Part shown: piece by piece, positions 1-9,555 of the stretch
Numbering within the stretch: position 1 is the stretch's first letter
Layout of the letters: each line of letters begins with the position of its first letter
Position numbers and translations under genes: made by a program
Notes under the pieces: generated by a model
The model's database searches: none
What the model saw: the letters and a program-made list of their open reading frames with translations, nothing else
Told to the model about the DNA's origin: nothing
Assembly: GCF_017939705.1 (NCBI RefSeq)
Contig: NZ_JAGKSQ010000002.1
Location: 310,001 to 374,000 of the forward strand
From: Halalkalibacter suaedae
Lineage (GTDB): Bacteria; Bacillota; Bacilli; Bacillales; Bacillaceae_D
Length of the DNA stretch: 64,000 nt
Reading direction: 5' to 3'

Positions 1-485
1 ACAAGGGCATCAAACATAAACATTGTTTTCCCCATACTCCAGCCAAGATATTTAAATCCAAGCTTAGCTATTATATCAACACCACCAGTAGTCCCACCAT
101 ATCTAAAGACAATCCCTAGTCCGACACCGATGAAGACACCAGCAAACAATGCGGCAAGCGTCATATCATCATGAAGAGGGATCTTTACCATCGTGTAACG
201 CTGAAAGACTTCTAGAAAGATCGAAACACCTATAGTGCCAATAATGGTGTAGATGAAAGTAGTTCTACCTAGTATTTTCCAACCCAGAAAAAACAAAGGA
301 ATATTTAGAACGAGATTACTAATTGCTGGGTTAAATCCGAAAATAAAAAATAAAATGAGCGTGATTCCCGTAAAGCCACCATCTGCTAAATTATTTTCCA
401 TGTTAAAATAAACAAGCCCAAATGATAAAATAGCAGAACCAAGTAAAATAAAAAAGATATTTTTAATTCGAACATGTTGAAGAAT
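1..485 (-). CDS. ypjC: YitT-family membrane protein YpjC (3' end beyond window)
   Basis: Partial gene; about 161 codons are visible and the C-terminus lies off the left edge. The translation has several hydrophobic segments and the YitT-type stretches GGFTGIT, NIPLFFLGWK and GGTTGGVDIIAK, so it is a multi-pass membrane protein of unknown substrate; full-length relatives end in a cytosolic DUF2179 domain not visible here. The frame opens right after a strong GGAGGAG ribosome site, but no ATG, GTG or TTG is available there. The best-spaced codon is ATT at 485-483, a rare initiator. The first in-frame ATG lies about 25 codons later without a ribosome site. It diverges from the ypjD operon, as in B. 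subtilis. Confidence 0.8.
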   Translation of the reverse strand, partial: MLQHVRIKNIFFILLGSAILSFGLVYFNMENNLADGGFTGITLILFFIFGFNPAISNLVLNIPLFFLGWKILGRTTFIYTIIGTIGVSIFLEVFQRYTMVKIPLHDDMTLAALFAGVFIGVGLGIVFRYGGTTGGVDIIAKLGFKYLGWSMGKTMFMFDAL

Positions 486-623
486 AACGATCTCCTCCTA
501 AATTTAGCTTGACTACAACTAGCATTGATCATTATATAGAAAGTAATGGAAACCATCAAATCGAGATTTACTATTTGTCAAATAAACAACAATTCGCTAA
601 CATGTAGAAAGGAAGGTGAGAAC

Positions 624-968
624 ATGGATAAATCAATGGTTCAAATGCAAGAGGAAGTTGATAAGTATATAGGTCAATTCAAGGAAGGTTATTTCAGTCC
701 ACTTGCGATGCTCGCACGGATGAGCGAGGAGGTTGGTGAACTCGCTCGCGAAGTCAATCACTTCTACGGTGAAAAACCAAAGAAGGATACGGAAGCAACT
801 AAGACGATGGAACAAGAAATGGGCGATATACTGTTTGTGTTAATTTGTTTCGCTAATTCCTTACATATTGATTTAGAAGAGGCTTTTGACCTCGTAATGA
901 CGAAATTTAATACTCGAGATAAAAATCGTTGGACAAGATTAGAAGAAGAGGGTGCGTTAAATGACTAA
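624..968 (+). CDS. ypjD: MazG-like nucleotide pyrophosphohydrolase YpjD
   Basis: A 114-residue all-alpha NTP pyrophosphatase of the MazG/dUTPase-like superfamily, thought to remove non-canonical nucleotides. The metal-binding signature is visible: an EExxEL helix at residues 35-40 (SEEVGEL) and a downstream ExxD element near residues 65-68 (EMGD). ATG at 624 was chosen because GGAAGGTGAG lies just upstream; an earlier in-frame start at 546 would add a poorly conserved leader. It overlaps dapB by 8 bp, so the two are probably translationally coupled as the first genes of a long operon running to birA. Confidence 0.9.
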   Translation: MDKSMVQMQEEVDKYIGQFKEGYFSPLAMLARMSEEVGELAREVNHFYGEKPKKDTEATKTMEQEMGDILFVLICFANSLHIDLEEAFDLVMTKFNTRDKNRWTRLEEEGALND

Positions 969-1764
969 AAGGATTAAAATTGTGGTAGCAGGGCCAAGAG
1001 GGAATATGGGACGTGAGGCTGTTCAACTCGTTGCCAAGACCGATACATTTGATCTAGTCGCTGTTGTTGATTCTAGAAATGACGGTAAGCTACTAGAAGA
1101 CGTTGAGGGTTTTTCAGGACTTTCAGTTCCCGTTTATACAGATATGCAAAATTGTTTTGAACAACATCAAGCAGATGTATTAATTGATTTAACTTCTCCT
1201 GCATTCGGTCGTAAGCATATGGAGATTGCCTTTGCTAATGGTGTGAGACCGGTTGTCGGGACAACAGGTTTTTCAGATGAAGATATTTCTGAGTTAAGAA
1301 AGATGGCTGAAGAAAAGGGGCTTGGTGCAATTATTGCTCCGAACTTTGCTATTGGAGCTATTTTAATGATGAAGTTTTCACAGCTTGCTGCTAAATTTTT
1401 GCCTGATGTAGAGATTATTGAAAGACATCATGACCGAAAGCTTGATGCCCCTTCTGGGACAGCATTGAAAACGGCTCAGTTAATTGCCGAAGTCCGCGAA
1501 GCGAAAAAACAAGGAAATGAGCTTGAAAAAGAAGAACTTGCAGGTGCACGTGGAGCAGATTTTGAAGGAATGCGGATTCACAGTGTCCGTTTACCTGGTT
1601 TGGTGGCACATCAGGAAGTTATTTTTGGTGGGGAAGGTCAAACACTAACGATTCGACACGATTCAATGAATCGAGCATCATTTATGCCAGGTGTGAAGCT
1701 TGCTGTAGAGACAGTATTAAAAATTGATACTCTAGTTTATGGTCTAGAACATATTATAGAGTAA
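961..1764 (+). CDS. dapB: 4-hydroxy-tetrahydrodipicolinate reductase
   Basis: Second committed step of the diaminopimelate/lysine pathway, supplying peptidoglycan and, in spore formers, dipicolinate. The 267-residue length is normal. The N-terminal dinucleotide-binding loop AGPRGNMGR is at residues 10-18, and the family signature [13 protein letters not shown] with the catalytic His pair is near residues 155-168. The start overlaps the end of ypjD and mgsA follows 17 bp later. dapA is not adjacent but lies far downstream (58610-59497, minus strand) behind a lysine riboswitch, so the two enzymes are controlled separately. Confidence 0.97.
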   Translation: MTKRIKIVVAGPRGNMGREAVQLVAKTDTFDLVAVVDSRNDGKLLEDVEGFSGLSVPVYTDMQNCFEQHQADVLIDLTSPAFGRKHMEIAFANGVRPVVGTTGFSDEDISELRKMAEEKGLGAIIAPNFAIGAILMMKFSQLAAKFLPDVEIIERHHDRKLDAPSGTALKTAQLIAEVREAKKQGNELEKEELAGARGADFEGMRIHSVRLPGLVAHQEVIFGGEGQTLTIRHDSMNRASFMPGVKLAVETVLKIDTLVYGLEHIIE

Positions 1765-1781
1765 AAAGGGGAGAAATCGGG

Positions 1782-2192
1782 ATGAGAATCGCTTTAATTG
1801 CACACGACAAAAAGAAAAACGATATGATTACTTTTGCAATTGCTTATCAAAATATTCTGGCTGAACACGAATTAGTTGGAACTGGTACAACAGGGACAAA
1901 AGTAATGGAAGCGACAGGTCTTCATGTCACTCTGTTCAATTCAGGTCCACTTGGTGGTGATCAGCAAATTGGAGCATTAGTTGCCGAAAATAAGCTCGAT
2001 CTCATTTTGTTTTTCAGAGATCCATTGACTGCACAGCCACATGAGCCTGACGTCATTGCCCTTGTAAGACTATGTGATTTACAACAAGTACCACTAGCTA
2101 CGAATTTAGGAACAGCTGAAATTTTAATAAAGGGCCTAGAGCGTGGAGATTTCGCTTGGAGAGATGCAAGAAAGGACAAAGTGAATGAGTAG
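1782..2192 (+). CDS. mgsA: methylglyoxal synthase
   Basis: Converts dihydroxyacetone phosphate to methylglyoxal, a phosphate-releasing bypass of lower glycolysis. At 136 residues it matches the family. The phosphate-binding motifs GTTGTKV and [11 protein letters not shown] are present, and the catalytic Asp lies in FFRDP near residue 77. An AGGGGAG ribosome site precedes the ATG. The gene overlaps bshB1 by 8 bp. Its place directly before bacillithiol genes is sensible, since bacillithiol takes part in methylglyoxal detoxification in Bacillus; that link is inference from known physiology. Confidence 0.97.
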   Translation: MRIALIAHDKKKNDMITFAIAYQNILAEHELVGTGTTGTKVMEATGLHVTLFNSGPLGGDQQIGALVAENKLDLILFFRDPLTAQPHEPDVIALVRLCDLQQVPLATNLGTAEILIKGLERGDFAWRDARKDKVNE

Positions 2193-2904
2193 GCTGGATA
2201 TACTAGCATTCGGTGCACATCCTGATGATGTTGAAATTGGAATGGGTGGTACCTTAGCAAAGTATAGTGAAATGGGTTATAAGGTTGGCATTTGTGACTT
2301 AACAATGGCTGAGCTTTCTTCAAATGGCACTCCTGAATTACGTCAACTAGAAGCTGCACAAGCTAGTGAGTTTCTAGGTCTAACTAAACGAATTCAGCTT
2401 GCCCTTCCAGACAGAGGATTATCTCAAATTTCAAATGAGCAGTTAGCTGAAATTGTTTCTGTTATTCGTTTATATAAGCCAACCTTTATCTTTGCCCCTT
2501 ATAAGATTGACCGCCACCCTGATCATGGTGACTGTGCCAATGTGATTAAACAAGCAGTATTTAATGCGGGGATTCGTCGTTATATATGTAAGGACAATCT
2601 AGATGCATTTAAACCGAATGATCTTTTCTATTATTTTATAAATGGATATGAACGACCTGACTTTGTGATCGATATTTCAAGTTATGTGGAACAAAAAGAA
2701 TCTGCTTTACTTGCTTATAAGAGTCAATTCGTTACTACAGAAAACTCTGTACAGACACCGTTAACAAATAATTATGTTACTGTCGTAAAAGCAAGAGATC
2801 ATTTATTTGGGAAAGAAACAGCGGTCACTTATGCAGAGGGATTTAAAACATCAAAGCCTTTATTGGTTAGTGATTTGTTTACTGGAGGGGAAAGACAGGA
2901 ATGA
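2185..2904 (+). CDS. bshB1: N-acetyl-glucosaminyl-malate deacetylase BshB1
   Basis: Second step of bacillithiol synthesis: deacetylation of GlcNAc-malate. It is a PIG-L/LmbE-fold zinc hydrolase of 239 residues. The zinc motif AHPDD is at residues 11-15 (His12, Asp15), and a second metal His lies in DRHPDHGDC near residues 109-117. It overlaps mgsA at its start and bshA by 4 bp at its end (ATGA), giving tight coupling with the preceding pathway enzyme. BshC, the last enzyme, is not in this window. Confidence 0.96.
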   Translation: MSRLDILAFGAHPDDVEIGMGGTLAKYSEMGYKVGICDLTMAELSSNGTPELRQLEAAQASEFLGLTKRIQLALPDRGLSQISNEQLAEIVSVIRLYKPTFIFAPYKIDRHPDHGDCANVIKQAVFNAGIRRYICKDNLDAFKPNDLFYYFINGYERPDFVIDISSYVEQKESALLAYKSQFVTTENSVQTPLTNNYVTVVKARDHLFGKETAVTYAEGFKTSKPLLVSDLFTGGERQE

Positions 2905-4028
2905 AGCTACGTATCGGAATTAGTTGCTATCCCACTGTAGGTGGTTCAGGTGTTCTTGCTACAGAACTCGGAAAACTTCTGGCCGAAAGAGGCCATGAGG
3001 TCCATTTCATTACCTCAAGTGTTCCATTTAGATTAGATCGTGTATATCCCAATGTTTACTACCATGAAGTTGAAGTGAATCAATACTCAGTGTTTCAATA
3101 CCCACCATACGATTTAACATTAGCAAGTAAAATGGCTGAAATCGCTAAGCGACAAAAACTAGATATTATACATGTGCATTATGCGGTACCACATGCGATT
3201 TGTGCTATTTTAGCGAAACAAATGCGAAATGATGAGATTAAAATCATGACAACACTTCACGGAACGGATATTACAGTTCTCGGCTATGATCCATCCTTAA
3301 AAGAGATTATTCGATTCGCAATCGAAAAGTCAGACTGTGTTACGGCTGTCTCAGATGATCTTGTCTCACAAACACATGATCTTGTTCACACGCAAAAATC
3401 GATCGAGACTGTTTATAATTTTATTGATGAACGTGTGTATACTAAAAAAAATGTCGATCATTTAAAAGAACACTATGATATTAAAGAAGACGAGAAAGTT
3501 ATTATACATATTTCGAATTTTAGGCAAGTTAAACGAGTACCAGATGTAGTAAAAAGCTTTGCTAAAATAGCTGATAAAATGAAGGCGAAGTTACTTCTTA
3601 TTGGTGATGGTCCTGAATTGGTTGTTGTTAGAAAGCTAATTAAGGAATTAAACATTGAGGAGAATGTATTGTTACTTGGTAATCAAAAACATATTTCTGA
3701 ACTTCTATCAATGAGTGATCTAATGCTATTGCTTAGTGAGAAAGAAAGCTTTGGTCTCGTTGCACTTGAAGCAATGGCCTGTGGTGTACCTGTTATAGGT
3801 ACAGTGGCCGGTGGAATTCCTGAAGTCATTGTCGATGATGAAACTGGCTTCCTATGTCCAGTTGGCGACATAGATTGTGTAGCAGAAAAAGCATTAGAAT
3901 TATTGCAAGATGAAACTAAATATCTCTCCTTTTCTACTAAAGGAATAGAGCGCGTACAAAAAGTATTTGCATCTGAATTGATTGTTAGTCAATATGAGAA
4001 TTTATATATTCAAATGCTTAGAAATTGA
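2901..4028 (+). CDS. bshA: GlcNAc-malate synthase BshA
   Basis: First step of bacillithiol synthesis: a retaining GT4 glycosyltransferase that joins UDP-GlcNAc and L-malate. The 375-residue protein has the N-terminal acceptor-side loop CYPTVGGSG (residues 9-17) and the GT4 EX7E donor motif ESFGLVALE near residue 283, followed by ACGVPVIGT. Length and motifs agree with BshA rather than a cell-wall glycosyltransferase, and adjacency to bshB1 settles it. There is a 27-bp gap to cca. Confidence 0.96.
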   Translation: MKLRIGISCYPTVGGSGVLATELGKLLAERGHEVHFITSSVPFRLDRVYPNVYYHEVEVNQYSVFQYPPYDLTLASKMAEIAKRQKLDIIHVHYAVPHAICAILAKQMRNDEIKIMTTLHGTDITVLGYDPSLKEIIRFAIEKSDCVTAVSDDLVSQTHDLVHTQKSIETVYNFIDERVYTKKNVDHLKEHYDIKEDEKVIIHISNFRQVKRVPDVVKSFAKIADKMKAKLLLIGDGPELVVVRKLIKELNIEENVLLLGNQKHISELLSMSDLMLLLSEKESFGLVALEAMACGVPVIGTVAGGIPEVIVDDETGFLCPVGDIDCVAEKALELLQDETKYLSFSTKGIERVQKVFASELIVSQYENLYIQMLRN

Positions 4029-4055
4029 TAGATAGTTGAAAAGAGGAATTCAATT

Positions 4056-5186
4056 GTGAAGCAAATGGAGGAAGCAAACGAAATCCTGTCTACCTTAAAT
4101 AAAGAAGGTTTTCATGCATATATTGTTGGGGGGGCAGTCAGAGATTTCTTGTTAAACCGCAGAAGTGCTGACATTGATATCGTCACATCGGCTCAACCCG
4201 ATGAGATTCGCTCCCTATTTCCGAAAACAATTCAGATGAATACTGAACATCAAACAGTTATTGTCCGTCTAAATAGTCAGCTATATGAGGTAACGACATT
4301 TCGTGGAGATTCGCTCCAACAAGATCTGTTTGAAAGAGACCTTACCATTAATAGTATGGCAATGGATGTTGAAGGTAACCTCATTGATCCAGCAAACGGT
4401 GAAAAGGATTTACAAGGTAGATATCTAAGATCAGTTGATCCAGTAAAGACAATGACAGATGACCCGTTACGAATGCTTAGAGTGGCAAGATTTGTTAGTG
4501 AACTTGGTTTTGCTGTTGATGAAGATTTAATGAAAGTAATTTATTCTAACCATTCAATACTACATAGTGTTGCAGTGGAGCGTGTAGCAAAAGAATGGTT
4601 AAAGCTGTTTAAAGGAATCCATCGTCAGAGTGCTTTTAAATTATTGATTAATTCTTCTATGTACGAATCGATTCCTGGTTTAACTTTAGATAAAGATGTC
4701 CTTAATAAATTGTCTCGTCTTGACATCGATCAAGATGAGACTGATGTTGTTTGTTGGACTGTTTATTGCTTAGTACTGAACGTAGACAATGCAAATATAT
4801 TAAAGTGCCTAGCCTTATCTAGTCAATTAATCCGTGATGTCAACAAAAGGTTGGTAGGGTATTGGCTTAGAACGGAACAGCTCTGGACTAACTTATCCTT
4901 ATACGATACAACCATTCAAGTCGCAAAAGATATCGAATATATTCGAAGTCTTTTAGGTGAAGCGGCGTACAAAGGTACAGAGCTTGAACAGATCTGGGGT
5001 TTAATTCCAATTCATTCTCGTTCTGAATTAGCCATTACCGGCCGAGACTTATTAAATGAAACAAATAAGCAATCAGGACCTTGGATTAAGGATGAGCTTC
5101 GTGCAGCTGAAGAAGCAGTCGTGACAAATAACTGTGAGAATGAGAAAGAATGCTTACTTGAATGGTTAGAGAGGAGGAGAAAGTAA
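4056..5186 (+). CDS. cca: CCA tRNA nucleotidyltransferase
   Basis: Adds or repairs the CCA end of tRNAs. A class II nucleotidyltransferase of 376 residues: GGAVRDFLL at residues 23-31, the metal-binding DIDIVTSA at about 39-46, DLTINSMA, and DDPLRMLRVARF, which contributes to base selection. Translation starts at GTG 4056 behind an AGAGGAA site. The stop overlaps the birA start by one base (TAATG). Unlike Gram-negative enzymes there is no C-terminal HD domain, which is normal for Bacillus. Confidence 0.96.
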   Translation: MKQMEEANEILSTLNKEGFHAYIVGGAVRDFLLNRRSADIDIVTSAQPDEIRSLFPKTIQMNTEHQTVIVRLNSQLYEVTTFRGDSLQQDLFERDLTINSMAMDVEGNLIDPANGEKDLQGRYLRSVDPVKTMTDDPLRMLRVARFVSELGFAVDEDLMKVIYSNHSILHSVAVERVAKEWLKLFKGIHRQSAFKLLINSSMYESIPGLTLDKDVLNKLSRLDIDQDETDVVCWTVYCLVLNVDNANILKCLALSSQLIRDVNKRLVGYWLRTEQLWTNLSLYDTTIQVAKDIEYIRSLLGEAAYKGTELEQIWGLIPIHSRSELAITGRDLLNETNKQSGPWIKDELRAAEEAVVTNNCENEKECLLEWLERRRK

Positions 5187-6163
5187 TGAAAGAGCAGTTA
5201 TTAAAAATATTTAATGAGCATGAGGGGCAATACGTATCTGGCGAAAAAATAAGTGAGGCTTTAGGTTGTTCGCGAACAGCTATTTGGAAGCATATTGATG
5301 CACTGAGGAAAAGTGGTTATGAATTACAATCAGCTCCCCGTAAGGGCTATCGTCTTATAAAAAAAGGGGATAGTATTCAACCGCATGATATTAAATCAAG
5401 TCTTACCACGAAAAGACTTGGACAAGAGCAAACGTACTTTGAGTCAACTGAATCAACTCAAATCATTGCTCACAAGTTAGCCCAAGAGGGAGTAAACGAA
5501 GGACATCTTGTTGTTGCAAATGAGCAAACATCGGGGAAGGGACGCCTTGCAAGAAAATGGTATTCCCGTGCCGGTGCAAGTATTTCTATGAGTGTTATTC
5601 TCAGACCAAAGCTTTCCCCGCAGGAAACGCCACAATTGACATTACTTACTGCAGTTGCTGTCGTTCGTGCGATAAAAAAACAAACTGGATTATCAGCCGA
5701 TATTAAATGGCCCAATGATGTTCTACTAAATGGAAAAAAGGTCGTTGGAATTCTAACTGAAATGCAAGCAGATCCTGACTTTGTTCATTCTGTTATTATA
5801 GGAATTGGCATTAATGTCAATCATCATGCAACTGATTTAGATTCTGAGATTTTAGGGATCGCAACATCCTTAGCCATTGAAAAAGGCAGTGATGTTGACC
5901 GTGCAGCACTTATTAGTGTTATTCTTTTAGAATTAGAAACATTATATGAATTATATCTCACCGATGGATTTTCAACGATTCGAACACTTTGGGAGACTCA
6001 CTCTAATAGTATTGGCACCTATTTAACAGCCAAAACTGCAAAGAGTAGCATATATGGTTTTGCAAAAGGAATCTCAGATGAAGGTTGTCTGTTGCTTGAG
6101 GATCAACTAGGAGAGGTTCACCAAATTTATTCCGCTGATATAGAACTAATGTCGAACTCTTGA
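5186..6163 (+). CDS. birA: bifunctional biotin ligase / biotin operon repressor BirA
   Basis: Attaches biotin to carboxylases and, in the biotinyl-AMP form, represses biotin genes. The 325-residue protein has an N-terminal winged helix (about residues 18-58, with SRTAIWKHI as recognition helix), then the ligase core with NEQTSGKGRLARKW near residues 112-125 and KWPNDVLL near 175, and a short SH3-like C-terminus. ATG 5186 follows a GAGGAGGAG site and overlaps the cca stop; an upstream in-frame ATG at 5162 is rejected because it precedes that site. Last gene of the run from ypjD. Confidence 0.96.
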   Translation: MKEQLLKIFNEHEGQYVSGEKISEALGCSRTAIWKHIDALRKSGYELQSAPRKGYRLIKKGDSIQPHDIKSSLTTKRLGQEQTYFESTESTQIIAHKLAQEGVNEGHLVVANEQTSGKGRLARKWYSRAGASISMSVILRPKLSPQETPQLTLLTAVAVVRAIKKQTGLSADIKWPNDVLLNGKKVVGILTEMQADPDFVHSVIIGIGINVNHHATDLDSEILGIATSLAIEKGSDVDRAALISVILLELETLYELYLTDGFSTIRTLWETHSNSIGTYLTAKTAKSSIYGFAKGISDEGCLLLEDQLGEVHQIYSADIELMSNS

Positions 6164-6390
6164 TATAATGGATAAGTGGGCGGTATCTTATAAGAACTGC
6201 ACCAGAAATAGAAAGCTAAATTTAATGATAATGATCTGCCTTGATCGAAAAGACTAGGACAGAGGAGTTCAAACCATCTGTTTTTATGCCAATAAAAATA
6301 GTTTCTTTAAGATGTTTAATCCTCTTTCGCTTTGGAAGTGGATTTTTTTGTGTTTGATCATCTCCTCTCAAAAAATAGGAGGACTATCTC
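6164..6390. other. intergenic gap between birA and panB
   Basis: A 227-bp non-coding stretch. I found no convincing reading frame, no strong terminator for birA and no known riboswitch class. A TATAAT-like hexamer lies just after the birA stop, but no good -35 accompanies it. The panB ribosome site AGGAGGA is at its right end. Confidence 0.5.
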
Positions 6391-7236
6391 ATGAAAACAA
6401 CTGGTACATTTAAAAAAATGAAACACGATAATGAAAAAATCACAATGATGACTGCATATGACGCACCTTCAGCTAGACTTGTCGAAGAAGCAGGGGTTGA
6501 GATGATTCTTGTTGGCGATTCATTAGGAATGGTTGTCCTTGGATATGATTCAACAATTCCTGTAACCGTTGAAGATATGCTACACCATACAAAAGCCGTG
6601 AGACGTGGAGCACCAAATACATTTATTGTCACAGATATGCCATTTCTTTCTTATCATGGCGATTTTCAACATACACTACTTGCAGCGAGTTCTCTTATGC
6701 AAGAAGGTGGAGCACATGCCTTGAAACTCGAAGGTGCTGATGAAGTAATTGAAACGGTTGCTAAATTAACAAAAGCAGGTGTACCGATTATTGGTCACTT
6801 AGGCTTAACACCGCAATCTGTTGGTGTCTTAGGTGGGTATAAGGTTCAAGGAAAAGAAGCGGAAGAAGCTAAGAAGCTAATAAATGATGCATTAAAGTTA
6901 GAAGAAGCCGGTGCTGTAGCAATTGTTGTTGAATGTGTTCCACAAAATGTAGGGAAATTGTTAGCTGAGACTTGTAAGATTCCAATTATAGGGATCGGTG
7001 CTGGCATTGACACTGATGGACAAGTATTGGTGTATCATGATGTGATTGGTTATGGGGCAGGACATGTCCCGAAATTTGTTAAAACTTATACAAATGTCTC
7101 GGTTTCGATTAAAGGGGCAATTGAATCCTATGTAAAAGAAGTAAAGGACAAGAGTTTTCCAAGTCAAAAAGAGAGTTTTACGATGTCTGAAGCTGAACTT
7201 GACATGCTCTACGGGGGCTCACATGAAAATAATTAA
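6391..7236 (+). CDS. panB: 3-methyl-2-oxobutanoate hydroxymethyltransferase
   Basis: First step of pantothenate synthesis: transfers a hydroxymethyl group from methylene-tetrahydrofolate to ketoisovalerate, giving ketopantoate. The 281-residue TIM-barrel protein carries [17 protein letters not shown] at the N-terminus, the metal-binding VGDSLGMV near residue 47, GHLGLTPQS, and the catalytic Glu in VVECVP near residue 181. A clear AGGAGGA site precedes ATG 6391. The 3' end overlaps panC by 14 bp, so panB, panC and panD form one coupled operon. Confidence 0.97.
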   Translation: MKTTGTFKKMKHDNEKITMMTAYDAPSARLVEEAGVEMILVGDSLGMVVLGYDSTIPVTVEDMLHHTKAVRRGAPNTFIVTDMPFLSYHGDFQHTLLAASSLMQEGGAHALKLEGADEVIETVAKLTKAGVPIIGHLGLTPQSVGVLGGYKVQGKEAEEAKKLINDALKLEEAGAVAIVVECVPQNVGKLLAETCKIPIIGIGAGIDTDGQVLVYHDVIGYGAGHVPKFVKTYTNVSVSIKGAIESYVKEVKDKSFPSQKESFTMSEAELDMLYGGSHENN

Positions 7237-8077
7237 AACAATAAGTGAACTCAGAACATGTATTCAACAAGAGAGAAGCTTTAGTAAATCAATAGGGTTT
7301 GTTCCAACAATGGGTTTTCTTCATGAAGGTCATCAAAGTTTATTACAACATGCCCGTGAAAATAATGACGTTGTTGTTTTAAGTATTTTTGTTAATCCAC
7401 TACAATTTGGTGTAAATGAAGATCTTGACCGTTATCCTCGTGATTTTGAACGTGATGAACAAATAGCCACTAAAAATGGTGTCGATATTTTATTTTATCC
7501 AGCTGTGGCTGAAATGTATCCGAAAGAGATGCCTATGACAATAACGGTTACTAAAGGGGTCGATGTTCTTTGTGGGCAAAGTAGACCTGGTCACTTTGAC
7601 GGTGTTGCAACAGTTGTGATGAAGTTGTTTCAACTTGTCCAACCAACTAATGCCTATTTTGGACAAAAGGATGCTCAGCAACTCGCGATCATCATGAATA
7701 TGGTCGAATCATTTAATATACCTGTCACTGTCATTCCATGTCCGACGATTCGTGAAGTCGATGGTCTTGCGAAAAGTTCAAGGAATGTTTATTTGACTGA
7801 AAGAGAGCGTATCGAGGCACCCTTCCTTTACAAAACATTGCAAGAAGCTAGAGCACTGATCCAAGCTGGTGAAACAAATCGTACAAAAGTTGTCGATATG
7901 ATGAAGCGCAGGTTAGCTCAAGGGTTAGGGCAAATTGATTACGTAGAAGTTCTTTCCTATCCTGACTTAGAAATAGACGATACACTAAAAGGTCAAATTA
8001 TCATCGCCTTAGCTTATCGTTACGAACACGCAAGGTTAATTGATAATGACATCATCCATATTAAGGAGGAAGAATAA
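7223..8077 (+). CDS. panC: pantothenate synthetase
   Basis: Condenses pantoate and beta-alanine with ATP. The 284-residue protein has the nucleotidyl-transferase loop [10 protein letters not shown] (HxGH type, about residues 28-37), [15 protein letters not shown] and the KMSKS-like KSSRNVYL near residue 188. ATG 7223 lies inside the panB end behind ACGGGGG; an in-frame start at 7199 would lengthen the overlap without a better ribosome site. One base (TAATG) is shared with panD. Confidence 0.97.
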   Translation: MKIIKTISELRTCIQQERSFSKSIGFVPTMGFLHEGHQSLLQHARENNDVVVLSIFVNPLQFGVNEDLDRYPRDFERDEQIATKNGVDILFYPAVAEMYPKEMPMTITVTKGVDVLCGQSRPGHFDGVATVVMKLFQLVQPTNAYFGQKDAQQLAIIMNMVESFNIPVTVIPCPTIREVDGLAKSSRNVYLTERERIEAPFLYKTLQEARALIQAGETNRTKVVDMMKRRLAQGLGQIDYVEVLSYPDLEIDDTLKGQIIIALAYRYEHARLIDNDIIHIKEEE

Positions 8078-8460
8078 TGTATAGAACGATGATGAAGGCG
8101 AAAATCCATCGAGCTCGTGTAACAGAGTCAAATTTAAACTATGTAGGAAGTATTACAATCGATGAAGATATTATGAATGCTGTAGATATCGTGGAAAATG
8201 AAAAAGTCCAAATTGTTAATAATAACAATGGTGCTAGGCTTGAAACATATGTTATAAAAGGCCCAAGAGGTAGTAGGATGATGTGCTTGAACGGGGCAGC
8301 AGCTAGGCTTGTTCAAGAAGGTGATATCATTATTGTCATATCTTATGCGATGTTTTCTGAAGAAGAATTGAAGTCGCATCAACCTAAAGTGGCAATTATG
8401 AATGAGCATAATGAAATTGAGGAAATTTTAGGTACAGAGCCAGCTTCTACCGTACGCTAA
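8077..8460 (+). CDS. panD: aspartate 1-decarboxylase proenzyme
   Basis: Makes beta-alanine from aspartate for pantothenate. It is a self-cleaving pyruvoyl enzyme of 127 residues; the processing site Gly24-Ser25 is visible in YVGSIT, and Ser25 becomes the pyruvoyl group. The nearby NGAA loop and Lys9 region match the family. Start and panC stop overlap by one base. A hairpin that doubles as the ribosome site of the next gene follows. Confidence 0.97.
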   Translation: MYRTMMKAKIHRARVTESNLNYVGSITIDEDIMNAVDIVENEKVQIVNNNNGARLETYVIKGPRGSRMMCLNGAAARLVQEGDIIIVISYAMFSEEELKSHQPKVAIMNEHNEIEEILGTEPASTVR

Positions 8461-8470
8461 ACCGCATATT

Positions 8471-8525
8471 CCCTCCTTGTTCGTTGAACACTTTATAATA
8501 AGTGACCGAGAGGAGGGCTTTTTTT
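8471..8525 (+). terminator. hairpin with T-run whose 3' arm is the ribosome site of the next gene
   Basis: CCCTCCT at 8471-8477 is perfectly complementary to AGGAGGG at 8511-8517, followed by a run of T at 8519-8525. It reads as an intrinsic terminator after panBCD, but the 3' arm is also the Shine-Dalgarno sequence for ATG 8526 and the T-run is its spacer. The 33-nt loop is long for a plain terminator and contains a TATAAT hexamer at 8494-8499. Confidence 0.5.
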
Positions 8526-9500
8526 ATGGATGATTCGCAGTGGCTTGAAGTACTTAATGAAACTGAAAAAAAATGGTCGCTCTTATCGAAGAGCGAGCAA
8601 GAAGAAAAGCTTAGCTATTTAGAAGAAACAGCTGGAATGCTGTTAGATCAGTGGATAGAATTAGACGAGAAAATTCAACAGCTTGAAACAAAGAAAGACA
8701 ATCATTTCTTAGACACATATTACACGTCAAAGGGAACGACCTTCTTTGAAATAGATATGTTTGCTCAAGCAGTTCATGCTCTAAAGAATGAAAAGCCTAC
8801 AGGGACAGAGGATGAAATCAGAAGATTGTATCTGGGCTTTGCTTATTTGTATGAAGATCAATACGAAAGAGCTAAGGAACCATTTATTTATGTTGTTCAA
8901 GTGGCCACCCACCCTTTAATTAAGCACTTTGCGAACATTGGACTCGGTTGTCTAAATATTCGATTAAACCAGATCGAAGAAGCCACTGTCTATTTTGATA
9001 AAGCATATAGACTTACTTCAACAGATGATGTCGTGTATAATTTAGGCATCTGTTATTATTCACTAAACATGTATTCGCTTGCTAGAACATTTTTTGAAAC
9101 GTATGTTACAAATGTCCCTGAGGATGGAGAAGCTTTTTTTTTCCTTGGCTACTGTTATTGGGAAGAGCAACTACATGATGATGCGTGGTCAGCGTGGACA
9201 ACCGCTATTCACTTATTAAATACAACTGAAGCCCTTAACGCATTAGCTTATATATGTGAGTGGCACGGGCACCATCAGGCAGCTATTCATTGTTATGAAC
9301 GAGTAAAAGAAAAGCACGGGACATCATTGGACGTTTTACATGGGTTAGCATGGAATATGGCACTTGTAGGAAATAAAGATGAATCTCTACAGCTTTTTAA
9401 ACAAGCTTTAAGTCAGGATTCAAAAAATAAAAATCTAAAAAAGTCGCTTTCTTGGCTTAGTCAGAGCGATCCTATGTTCAAATTTGAAGCATTGGAGTAG
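8526..9500 (+). CDS. tetratricopeptide-repeat protein of unknown role
   Basis: A 324-residue soluble protein with no signal peptide. After an N-terminal helical region with a short coiled-coil-like stretch (residues about 20-55), the body consists of degenerate TPR units, such as the one holding YNLGICYYSLNMYSLARTFF and a later one with AAIHCYERVKEKHG. TPRs mediate protein contacts; the partner is not evident. ATG 8526 was preferred to an in-frame GTG at 8502 because GGAGGG sits just before it. It lies between panD and dinG, which are adjacent in B. subtilis, so it is an insertion relative to that order. Confidence 0.8.
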   Translation: MDDSQWLEVLNETEKKWSLLSKSEQEEKLSYLEETAGMLLDQWIELDEKIQQLETKKDNHFLDTYYTSKGTTFFEIDMFAQAVHALKNEKPTGTEDEIRRLYLGFAYLYEDQYERAKEPFIYVVQVATHPLIKHFANIGLGCLNIRLNQIEEATVYFDKAYRLTSTDDVVYNLGICYYSLNMYSLARTFFETYVTNVPEDGEAFFFLGYCYWEEQLHDDAWSAWTTAIHLLNTTEALNALAYICEWHGHHQAAIHCYERVKEKHGTSLDVLHGLAWNMALVGNKDESLQLFKQALSQDSKNKNLKKSLSWLSQSDPMFKFEALE

Positions 9501-9555
9501 AAAGAGTTATCGCTTTTCTATTTATGTTTGGGTGTTATTAAATTGAGGTGTGTGT

